From Rhizodiscina lignyota (Eukaryota; Ascomycota; Dothideomycetes; Aulographales; Rhizodiscinaceae): 64,000 nucleotides of DNA. Location of the stretch: contig ML978129.1 of assembly GCA_010015805.1 (NCBI GenBank), positions 1,302,001 to 1,366,000 on the forward strand, in the 5' to 3' direction. The translations under genes and the position numbers were made by a program. A model generated the notes under the pieces. The model worked only from the letters and a program-made list of their open reading frames with translations. It searched no databases and was not told the origin of the DNA. Positions within the stretch are counted from its first letter, which is position 1; the number at the start of each line of letters is the position of its first letter. Shown piece after piece: positions 54,949-64,000 of the stretch.

Positions 54949-57900
54949 ATGGCGGAAACTAACCCAGAGGAGGCATTTCTTCAATCTTTGGGTCAGGGAA
55001 CTGACAATTATGCGGTCAACTCACAGCAGAACGAGGCCGAAGCCGCCGAGTCTGACGAAGACTATGATCCCTCAAACCTTATCACCGACACCACCACCTA
55101 CGACCCACAGACAGCCCCTTCGATCATATCTCCTGTAGTTGAGCAGTCATCGCAGGTGCCATCACGCACGGAGTCGCGAGTGTCAAACACCAAGCCTCTG
55201 CCCGCGCCTGCCCCCAAGCAGCCGCGCATGAGGGGAGGATTTGCGGTCGACGATAGCAGCGATGAAGAGGGGACTCCAGTGACGAGACCAGCAACTACTG
55301 GGTCAAATGGGCATATGAATGTAGCGCAGGCGGCTTCTCAGCCCGCACAGCAACAAACATCTTCTCTTCCGCAAAACTCTGACAATGCTTCTACCACTCC
55401 TCTGCCAGATGTAACAATAAATAACGCTGCACAAGATCAGGGTGTCACAGGTGTTATTTCTCCAACTTCTGCCTCTCTTCAAGTTCCTGCGCCTCCTCCC
55501 GCTGCTGCTGTTCCTTCTATTGACACTGGTGTTAACGCACCAATTGCCAAACCCTCCCAACCTCTTCCATCTCCATCACAAGCAAATGGACCTGCTGCAA
55601 CCCCGACGTCGGCAGTGGCTACTGTGCTGGTAAAAGCACGCCTGCCTAATGACAGGGTCGGCATCCTGGAAGATAGGATCGCTGAGGATCCTCGAGGGGA
55701 CATGGAAGCATGGCTGGAGCTCATCAGCGAGCACAGGAAGCGCAACAAGCTATCTGAAGCTCGTGCTGTCTACGATCGGTTCTTCGAAGTTTTCCCGCAT
55801 GCTGTAAGTGAATTCGAAATGATATTTTTCTGGAACTTACGACGAGACAGGCAGAGCAATGGGTCGCATACGCTAAGATGGAGTCCGATGCCGATGCCTT
55901 CTATCAGCTGGAGCAAATTTTCCAACGCTCCCTTATGAGTGTGCCTCACGTGAAACTATGGTCTACATATCTTGATTATGTTCGTCGCCGCAACAATCTC
56001 ACTACTGACACGTCTGGCAATGCCCGACAAATCGTCTCTCAAGCATTTGAGTTTGTCCTTCAAAATGTCGGCATAGATAGAGACTCTGGTCACATATGGC
56101 AAGATTACATCGACTTCATCAAGTCAGGGCCTGGCACAGTCGGAGGCACAAGTTGGCAGGATCAGCAAAAGATGGACCAGCTGCGCAAGGCGTATCAGCG
56201 AGCTGTAGTGGTTCCGACGCACGCAACGAATACGATTTGGAACGAATACAGCAAGTTTGAGATGGACCTGAACAAGAATACGGTGAGTAGTCTTGGTGAA
56301 CCCTTTGAACGCTTGTGCTGACTACACTCAAGGGTCGCAAATTCTTGCAGGAGAAGTCACCAGCCTTTGTCACCGCGAGGAGCTCGGCAGTCGCAATGGC
56401 AAACTTTACGCGAGAGCTCCAGAGGACAACACTCCCGAAACTGCCCCCAGCGCATGGCTTTGATGGCGACGTCGAATACATGCGACAAGTGGAACTCTGG
56501 AAGCACTGGATCAACTGGGAGAAAGACGACCCTCTCGTTATTAGGGAAGAGGACCCTGCGGCCTACAAGAACCGCCTCGTTTACGTATACAAACACGCCC
56601 TCATGGCTTTGCGCTTCTGGCCGGAGATTTGGTTTGACGCAGCAGAATTTTGTTTCGAGAACGACATCAAGGACGCGAGCGGCAAAGAGCAAAGCAAGGT
56701 CTTTCTTGAGCAGGGCGTTACGGCGAATCCAGAGAGTTTGCTCCTTGCTTTTAAGCAAGCTGACAGCGTCGAGATTGCAATGGCAAATGAAAGTGGTGAC
56801 GGCGCACTCAAGAGACGAGGTGATGCCGTTCGTGAGGTGTACAACAAAGCACTCGATGCTCTGTACGGCCTCGTGAAAAAGACGGATGCACGCAAATCAC
56901 AGGCAATAGCACGAGCCAAGGAGCAGGCGGAGTGGGAGGCAGAAGATGCACCCGAAGTAATGCAGGTAGAAGATGACGATGAGTATCAACCCAATGGCGA
57001 CGCATCGAAGAAGAAAGAGGAAGCTCTCCAAAGGCAGATCGATGCAATCCAGAAGGGAGCTAAGGCCGAGACTGATCTTCTCAAGAAGTTGATCACTTCT
57101 GCATGGGTCGGACTAATGCGTGCTATGCGTCGCATCCAAGGCAAGGGCAAGATTGGTGAAGACATCGGCGGCTCTCGTCAAGTCTTTGCGGATGCCAGAA
57201 AACGAGGCTGGATTACTAGCGAAGTGTATGTGGCAAGTGCTCTCATGGAATACCATTCATACAAGGACCCGGCCGCGACAAGGATCCTAGAGAAAGGCGT
57301 GCGGCTTTATCCTGAAGACGAATACTTTGCCCTCGAATATCTCAAACATCTCATCGCCATCAACGACGTCACGAGTAAGTCATCCCCAACTAATCTTGCT
57401 TGCTTCTTCATTTCTAATATGTACTACAGACGCTCGCGCAGTGTTCGAAACAACAGTCAGCCGCCTCGCTTCCAAGCCTGAAACTCTCGACAAGGCCAAA
57501 CCTCTCTACGCATACTTCCACGAATACGAATCCCAGTATGGCGAGCTCAGCCAAGTGATCAAACTGGAAAAGAGAATGGCCGACCTCTGGCCCTCAGAGC
57601 CCCAAATCCAGCTCTTTGCGCATCGCTTCTCTGCCCCTTCCTTCGATCCAACCTCTGCGCGTCCCATCATTTCCCCCGCAACTCAAGCCAAACCGAAGGC
57701 TTTCGCTATGCCGAGCATCGAAACTACAAAGCCTGCCTCCATCACCAATTCTCCCCGTCAAGCGCTAGCACACTTCGCCGCCACCAGCTCTCCCAAGCGC
57801 CCATTCCCGCACGATGAGAGCGACAATGAGATGCAAAGGCCGCGGAAATTCGCGCGTGAGGAAAGCCCGCTGAAAGGCGCGGCGGGACGCAGGCTTGATG

Positions 57901-58082
57901 CGAGCAGGAGAAACAAGGATGGCAACATTACGCCCATGGTGGCACAGCCTACCTTACCCAGGGACATCATGTTCTTGCTGAGGATCATTCCTGGCGCGGA
58001 CAAGTATGATGTTCTGAAGTTCAGTCCGGAGAGGATGGTGGAGTTGATCAGGAGTCTGGATTTGAGCCGAGTGCAGGTTTGA
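54949..58082 (+). CDS. rna14: mRNA 3'-end-processing protein RNA14 (CstF77 homologue)
   Basis: Exons 54949-55803, 55851-56282, 56333-57374 and 57430-58082 give 993 aa. The ATG at 54949 is in a good context (CCACCATGG). The N-terminal 250 residues are disordered and acidic. From about residue 260 a long series of HAT (half-a-TPR) repeats begins, with landmarks DRIAEDPRGDMEAWLELISE, AEQWVAYAKMESDADAFYQL, VELWKHWINWEKDDPLVI and ALRFWPEIWFDAAEF; it continues through a basic helical segment to ILEKGVRLYPEDEYFALEYL. The C-terminus carries the conserved short motif block around FLLRIIPGADKYDVLKFSPE, the monkeytail-like region that binds RNA15 in yeast. RNA14 is the scaffold of cleavage factor IA, acting in the nucleus in pre-mRNA cleavage and polyadenylation. 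Confidence 0.96.
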
Positions 58083-59550
58083 GAGGTGGAGAGGTGACGA
58101 GAAATTGAGAGGAGGCGAATTTAGTATGGCGCACGTTTGGGAGTGTTGATTGTGGGGAAGGTGGGGGAGACGATGAGAAAAGTACCCTTGAGGATGTTGA
58201 CTTTGGGTTGGCTTGCTTTAATTGCTCAAGGCTGAGTTCATCTCGATTTTACTGAGGCCAAAGATCATACTGGCCGGGAAGCATTCGGTGGTGTTTTGGG
58301 CGTCTGAGCATAAAATGCTAACCTCTGGAGTTGCAAAGCACATAGGGCGAGCAGTCCCAATCTGTACTATAGACGGCGTGGCATCGAGCCACCACAGCGG
58401 GCGTGGCGGCAGACAGTAGTTCTCACAGGCGCAGACTTGCAATCAAAAGCTTAATATCGACTTTGTTTCCACAATTGAGTATCAAGCGCACGAGGCCGCC
58501 CGAGCCGTGGCAGCGTCTTCAATGGTTAAGCGTGACGCCATACAACAACGCGTCGCGCCTTCCAACCCTTCTCGTCGGCTGGGCGACAGTCACCTGCCTC
58601 AACAAACATCACGCGTTTGTTGTTGCCTGCCGTCCTCAAGTTTAAACTTCCACCACAGCAACACTCTCCTCTCTCCCTCTTCCATACTCTGCCGCCGATA
58701 GCAACCAACTCCGATCTTCGGCCAACCTCAGGGCTTGTTGTTAGTCTATATTAGGCTTTCGACCTTCCCTGATCCTCCTTCTCTTCTACACCTCACTTCC
58801 CTTCCTCTACTTCCTCACTTACCTTTGCCCTTCCCCACTTCCCTTCTCACAACAATCCTCTACCAAGGCTTGATACCTTCGGTCAGCCTTGAACTCTTCC
58901 ACCAATTTCACTTCATTCTGCAAGACCGAAGGCTTGCACTCAGCACACCAGCATCACAACTCCACGGATGTAAGTCGACTTCCGTCTCCACTTTCACTCA
59001 CTCGCCCACTCGCACTGAGATCTTGCCTTGCACAATCTCCGCGCTAAGCCGCTCTCCGCTTTACGCGTTCCAGCGCGCGCGACCTCACTACTTAGTCTTC
59101 TCCTCCCTCCTTCAACCTTTCTTCCTTCAACACCTCACCCCACCTCACAACCCTTCAGCACCTTTACCTTCCTCCAACAACAAGCTCTTGCACAGACGTC
59201 TAACACCTTTCAACAATAGACAGCCACGCCTTCTGCAAGTCAAACGTCTCATAAACAGGCTCAGCTCGACGTGAATCATCAAGATCTTGATTGCCAAGTT
59301 ACTCAGGTAAGAAGCCTTCCGATCTCTTCTCCCTCGCTTAAACTCTTGCTCCTCGTCATATCTGCCATAACACCTTCACTTCTTCAAAGTTGCCACTTGC
59401 CACTTTGATCTCGACCGCGGAGCTTCTTTGCGCTGCGTGTCTCCCCCAAGCTGAACTCTTGTCATCTTACATCCACTTGACTTCTTCATTCAATTACATT
59501 CCCAGACTTGACAGCATTCTAACATCTGAACAGCAACAAGGTCATTCAAG
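58083..59550. other. Long leader and promoter of the Argonaute gene
   Basis: 1.47 kb with no supportable gene. From about 58730 to 59520 the plus strand is markedly C/T-rich (for example 58765-58850), with long runs lacking G. Such tracts are common in strong fungal promoters and 5' leaders. The frames there (58735-59274, 59390-59866) are low-complexity translations of this tract. Confidence 0.6.
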
Positions 59551-62500
59551 ATGGCTGGTGCTTCTCAGAAGCGCGCCAAGGATGAGGCGAAGAAGAAGTC
59601 GTCTTCCGGCAGCTCTGGTCGTGGTGAGGAGCGCTCCTCCACTCATACCACTGGCAAACACGGTGATTCGACTCCCAATCGTGCCTCTGCTCCTCGCTCT
59701 ACGCCTTCTGGCTCCAATCAGCGCTCCACTCCTCATTCTCTTGGTGCTCGTTACGATGGCAACCGTGACCCTGAGGGCATCAGCTTCACTGGCCCATCCG
59801 GAGGCGAGCGTGATCCGAGTGCCTCTAAGCCGTCGGTTATGCCGCGTGACATTGATATGGGTGTGATGATGTGGGCTGGTGCGCATCAGGTATGTCGCTT
59901 TTCTTTCTTCTCATCTTGATCCTGTCTTTGCACAATTGAACTTTGCAAATGTTTCTGCGAATGGCTTGCACCTGCTTTCGCGTTTCATGATTTATATTTT
60001 GCCCTCAACCAATATCTAGCATGTATGACTTGAGCCTACGTGTCTGCTTTCATCACTTGCAAGCCGATTGCGGCGATGAACGCACTCCATAGTCATCGCC
60101 GCCTGAACTTCATTCCGACATTTGTTTGATCACAGACATTCCATCTATCTTCTTCTATCACTCTGTGTCGTGACCCCATTGAATCATGGAGCTTTTGATA
60201 CTCTTGCTATGTTATTTCGACATCATCACTGACTCTGGACAGCGCGAGAATCCGCAAGGCTTGCCTCGTCGCCCAGCGCAGTTGAACAAGCAAGGCCAAG
60301 AAGTTACCGTCGGCCTCAATTCTTTCAAGGTGACCAAGTTCGGCAGCAAGCCCGTCTATCAGTACGATGTCATGATGCGTGGCAACGACATTGAGAAGCG
60401 CATCGTCATCAAGAAGGTATGGGGCTCCAACGCGGTTACCTCTCGCCTTGGCCAAGGCTGGATCTTCGATGGCAACAAGTTGGCTTGGTAAGTATTCAAT
60501 GCCCTCACTGATAGCCTCCAATTTTCCTGACTTGTTTTAGGTCCTTGAAGAAAGAGGCTCAGGAAGTTCGTATCGATGTCGACTTGGACGCCGAGCGTGC
60601 TGAGCGCGATCCCAGCAAGCCATCGAACGACAAGAACAAGTACAATGTCGCGCTGCGCTACACGAATGCAGTCAAGTTCGAGGTGCTCACCGCATTCTTG
60701 AACGGCAAGACGGATTGGAACAACTCCTGCCTGGAAGCAATCAACTTCTTCGACCACCTCATGCGTCAAACACCTAGCAGCAAGTTCTTCCAGCTTAAGC
60801 GTTCCTTCTTTGCTCAGGGCAATGATCGTCTCAAGCTTGGCGGTGCTGTTGAGGCCTTTAAGGGTGTCTATGCGTCGCTCCGTATCGCATACTATGGTCC
60901 TGGTCTTGGAGCCGGTCTCGCAGTAAATGTTGATGTCGCCAATGGCACCTTCTGGGAGCAATTGCCGCTTGTGCAAGTCATGGGAGCCCTCACGAACTGT
61001 CCTGGAACCGATGCCTTGGCTCGTAACTTCGCAAACTCCACCAAGGATTGGAGGAAGTCGGCTATGTACACGCAGCTCAAGCGTCTTCGCCATGTCCGCG
61101 TCTTCTCGACCCATCGCGGCGTCAATGACGAGTACTGCATTGAGACTATCTTGGGCAAGGATGTCAAGACCTTCGAGTTCAAGCAGAACGAAGGCAGGCC
61201 AGAGGAGAAGACGGTGTCTCTTCAGGACTACTATCGCGGTGCATACAAGATTAATCCGCAACCTGGCCTGCCCATTGTCGAGATGACCAAGAAGGTTGGG
61301 CCCCCAGGAAAGAAGAAGAGTGTGGTCCTCCCGGTCGATGTTCTCCGGATCTTACCAAACCAGCGTTACGCATTCAAGCTGGATGAGAAGCAGACCTCCT
61401 CTATGATCAAATTCGCTGTTTCTCTTCCCCAGGATCGTTGGAAGGGCATCCAGACAGGTGTCAACATGCTTGACAGGAACAAAGATCCTTATCTCCAGAA
61501 TTATGGACTCGAGATCGGCGCTCAGCGCACCGAAGTCAAGGCTCGTGTGCTTCCAACCCCGGACGTCACATTTGCCAATGGCAGCATTCCCGGCACCCAG
61601 GCTGGACAAGGCCGCTGGCGCATCGATGGCAAGAAGTTCGCCACTCCCAATTCCAAGCCAATCAAGGCTTGGGGTGTGTGCGTTATCCAGGATCCTCGTG
61701 AGGCTCCGGACCAGCAGGCTACCGCGGCCTTCTTCAAGCAGTTCGTGAGCATCTACAAGGCCCATGGTGGCCAGTTCGCGAATGAATCCCCAGTCATCCA
61801 GCCCGGACAGTTGAACAAGGGCGGTGAAATGATCACTGACATCTGGAATGCCACCGGTAACAAGAACCAGGCCCGTCCCGAGATTCTCTTCTTCGTCTTG
61901 CCAAAGAAGGATTCCAATGTCTACAAGAATATCAAGAAGAGCTGCGAAGTTCGCTACGGTGTGGTCTCTCAGTGCCTGCAGGCCCGCCATGTCAAGACGA
62001 ACCAGGCCCAGTACATCTCAAATGTCTGCATGAAAGTCAACGCGAAGCTTGGAGGTTCGACTTGCCGTGCTACTAGCAAAGTCATGGCCAAGATTGCTCC
62101 CAACCACGCGAAGATTCCCACCATGGCCATCGGCATCGACGTCTCTCACGCCGCCCCTGGAAGCGACCAAGGTTCCATGGCTGCAATCACGATGTCTCTG
62201 AACGCTGACTTGACTCGTTACGCTGCGCACTGCAACACCAACGGTCACCGTGTGGAGCTGGTGACAAAGACCAACATCCTCGACCTGGAAAACTACGTGA
62301 AGCACTGGGTCTCCACGACTGGCAAAGGCGCCTTGCCTTCTCGCGTCGTCTATTTCCGCGATGGTGTTTCTGAAGGCCAGTATCAGCAGGTCATTACTCA
62401 AGAGGTTGCGGACTTGAAGGAGCTGTTCCACAATATCGACCCCAAGAAGCAGGTTCAATTCACCGTTCTGATCGGCTCAAAGCGTCACCACGTCCGCTTC

Positions 62501-62953
62501 TTCCCCCTTGGCAACGGTGGTGACCGCAACGGCAACCCCAAGCCAGGCACTCTCGTCGAGACCGGTGTCACTCATCCATATGAGTTTGACTTCTACTTGT
62601 GTTCTCATGCGGCCATCAAGGGTACCGCTCGTCCCATGCACTACTATTGCTTGCTGAACGAGGCCGGTATGTCTCCTGAGGAGATCCAGCAGATGCTGTA
62701 TGAGCACTGCTACCAGTATGCTCGTGCGACCACGCCTGTTTCGCAGTTCCCCGCGATCTACTACGCGCATCTGGCATCCAACCGTGCAGTCGCTCATGAG
62801 AACCGCCCGGCTGTCTCTAGCGGCAAGAAGGAAGCTGGAGTCAAGCATGGTCAGACTGCGTCCTCTTCGTCTGACAAGACTCCAACAGAGATTCCGCCCC
62901 TCATGGCACTCAACAACCAGATGGGTATCCGCCTTGCGATGTGGTATATCTAA
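59551..62953 (+). CDS. Argonaute protein with complete slicer site
   Basis: Exons 59551-59889, 60243-60487 and 60541-62953 give 998 aa. The first 110 residues are Ser/Gly/Arg-rich and disordered. The domains follow in the usual order: N domain (from about 115, RENPQGLPRRPAQLNKQGQE), linker 1, PAZ (about 335-460, including TFEFKQNEGRP and VLPVDVLRILPNQRYAFKLD), linker 2, MID (about 575-700, with RPEILFFVLP and YGVVSQCLQ), and PIWI (about 715-998). The catalytic tetrad appears whole: Asp in GIDVSH (about 728), Glu in HRVELV (about 767), Asp in FRDGVSEGQ (about 802), His in YYAHLAS (about 938). Spacing agrees with slicing Argonautes such as human AGO2. It should therefore cleave RNA guided by small RNAs (QDE-2-like quelling or SMS-2-like functions); which of the two fungal clades it belongs to I cannot tell. 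The first intron is 353 bp. Confidence 0.97.
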
Positions 62954-63656
62954 ACGACTCTCTGACTTCATCTTTTCTGTTCCTGCCCCCTTTGGTCTGC
63001 GACTCTTGGCTCTCTCCTCACCGGTCTCTCTGCAACAAGCTCTGTCTCCAGACTCGTTGCACTCATCACGGACAGGCGCTGAACTGGCGACCTTGTATCC
63101 GTCAATCGACTTTCTCACTTGTTAGTCAGCGCTCCCAAAAAGAGCTGCTGCGTCCACTCTTTTACTCTCTTGGTTTCTGGCATAGCAATGGCGGGCGACA
63201 TACCCCACGGCGTTCGGTGAGGATACTCAGATCTTCTCTTCTCTGTCTGACGGAGGAGGCATTATCTCGAGGGCTTTCTCACTCACCCGATGATTGCTGG
63301 TTTTCCTTTTGCTTCTCTTTCATACTTTCCTCACTTGTGAAAAGGTTGCTTCATCTTCTGCGATCTCGGTCATGGAAGGCAAAAAGCTCCCTGAGCAGGT
63401 GGTTGGAAAGTGGCTCCTCGGGCTCTGGGCAACAAAAATCGGCGACGAAACTCTAAGGCGGCAATGTAAATTAGAAAATCCAAAAAAGCACCCACAGATA
63501 GAAAATACAGATCGGCGTATCTGACTAAATTCTCTTCCCCCTTTATTCTGTTCATGATGTGACTACCACTCTCATTGCACCTGACTTAGGGCTTTCTACA
63601 TGATTGTGATATTGCCTTGCTTGATATCGAACATAATCCTAATCGCCGGGCTTCAT
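62954..63656. other. Shared 3' flank of Argonaute and the HNH gene
   Basis: About 700 bp between two converging stops. Frames that continue past the Argonaute stop in other phases are shadows. No RNA gene or repeat was recognised. Confidence 0.5.
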
Positions 63657-64000
63657 CTATCTCGCCCTCCATCGCACCCTTCCAACCCACGCAGCCCAGT
63701 TCCGTACATCGTCCCTTTCCACCAATCTCTCCACACTCCACCAGTCCTTCGCCAACTCCTCATTGCTCGCAATCTTGTGCACAAAGCTATGGCATGCTCG
63801 ACATAACCACGCCACGTTGTTCAGATCCTCCTCCTTGTGCCATCCGCGCTTCAGAACCTTTCCATGCACGCCCCGTGGGATAAGATGGTGATATGTCAAG
63901 GGCAGATGTGTACGGCCACAGATCTCGCACTCGTTGGTTTCTGGGCGCGTGGATGAGGGCGGAGGGGGAGGGGTCGCGCTGATGGAGATATAGACCGTGA
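63657..64000 (-). CDS. HNH-domain protein, C-terminal part (5' end outside window)
   Basis: The minus-strand frame is open to the right edge, so only the last 114 residues or so are seen. They contain an HNH-type zinc site: CEIC, then LTYHHLIPRGVH (the His-His pair of the beta hairpin), LNNVAWLCRACHSFVHK (Asn, and Cys-x-x-Cys with the final His). A Trp-rich C-terminal helix follows (KDWWSVERLVERDD, WAAWVGRVRWRAR). HNH domains of this kind are one-metal nucleases in bacteria and selfish elements; many eukaryotic single-copy members have unknown targets. No intein or group I intron is around it, so a host gene is most likely. It converges with the Argonaute gene. Confidence 0.82.
   Translation of the reverse strand, partial: TVYISISATPPPPPSSTRPETNECEICGRTHLPLTYHHLIPRGVHGKVLKRGWHKEEDLNNVAWLCRACHSFVHKIASNEELAKDWWSVERLVERDDVRNWAAWVGRVRWRAR

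Noticed and set aside
60359-61261. 300-codon minus-strand frame inside the Argonaute gene
   Set aside because: Antisense shadow of conserved N/PAZ-region codons.
1-64000. CRISPR array, rRNA genes, bacterial-type operons
   Set aside because: No regularly spaced repeats or rRNA segments were seen, and the genes have spliceosomal introns, so the DNA is eukaryotic.

Overview
The window is nuclear DNA from a filamentous ascomycete (Pezizomycotina), most likely a dothideomycete. The reasons are dense intron-poor genes, short GT..AG introns (about 50-80 bp) with CTNA-type branch sites, pyrimidine-rich promoters, an intact Argonaute gene, and protein families typical of the group. No tRNA, rRNA, CRISPR array or recognisable intact transposable element was found. 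All gene models below were spliced by eye, checking reading phase across every junction.

Layout. 1-760: 3' end of an FAD monooxygenase gene. 1.6-14.0 kb: a giant HECT ubiquitin ligase (TOM1/HUWE1 type, about 4070 aa). 15.2-18.2 kb: a large fungal membrane protein of unknown function. 19.9-22.0 kb: a secreted S10 serine carboxypeptidase. 22-30.4 kb: a gene-poor stretch holding only two divergent paralogues of a Cys/His-rich protein family (23.6-24.5 kb minus, 27.9-28.9 kb plus). 30.4-32.8 kb: a glutamine-rich LIM-domain-binding co-regulator (PtaB/Adn1/LDB type, minus). 34.8-36.7 kb: V-ATPase subunit B. 37.4-38.8 kb: an MFS transporter, convergent with a metallo-beta-lactamase-fold protein (38.9-40.1 kb, minus). 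40.6-42.8 kb: a TMEM135-like membrane protein (minus). 44.6-46.2 kb: a bHLH regulator. 47-48 kb: a YeeE/YedE-type sulfur-compound transporter. 48.6-49.5 kb: a collapsed NLR-like gene relic. 50.3-52.8 kb: a NAB3-like RNA-binding protein. 53.3-54.4 kb: UNC-50 (minus), divergent from RNA14 (54.9-58.1 kb). 59.6-63.0 kb: Argonaute. 63.7-64 kb: the C-terminal end of an HNH-domain protein entering from the right (minus).

Most genes are conserved housekeeping or regulatory genes. The right third has an RNA-metabolism flavour: NAB3 (transcription termination), RNA14 (3'-end cleavage) and Argonaute (RNA silencing) lie within 13 kb, although nothing shows they are co-regulated.

The most striking observations are very small exons that are needed to restore conserved protein sequence: 4 nt in UNC-50, 20 nt in V-ATPase B and 22 nt in the YedE gene. 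Others are the relic in which an NLR-type N-terminal hydrolase start is joined directly to ankyrin repeats, and the pair of diverged Cys/His-rich paralogues that bracket a gene-free 3.5 kb. I saw no convincing wholly new multi-gene system.
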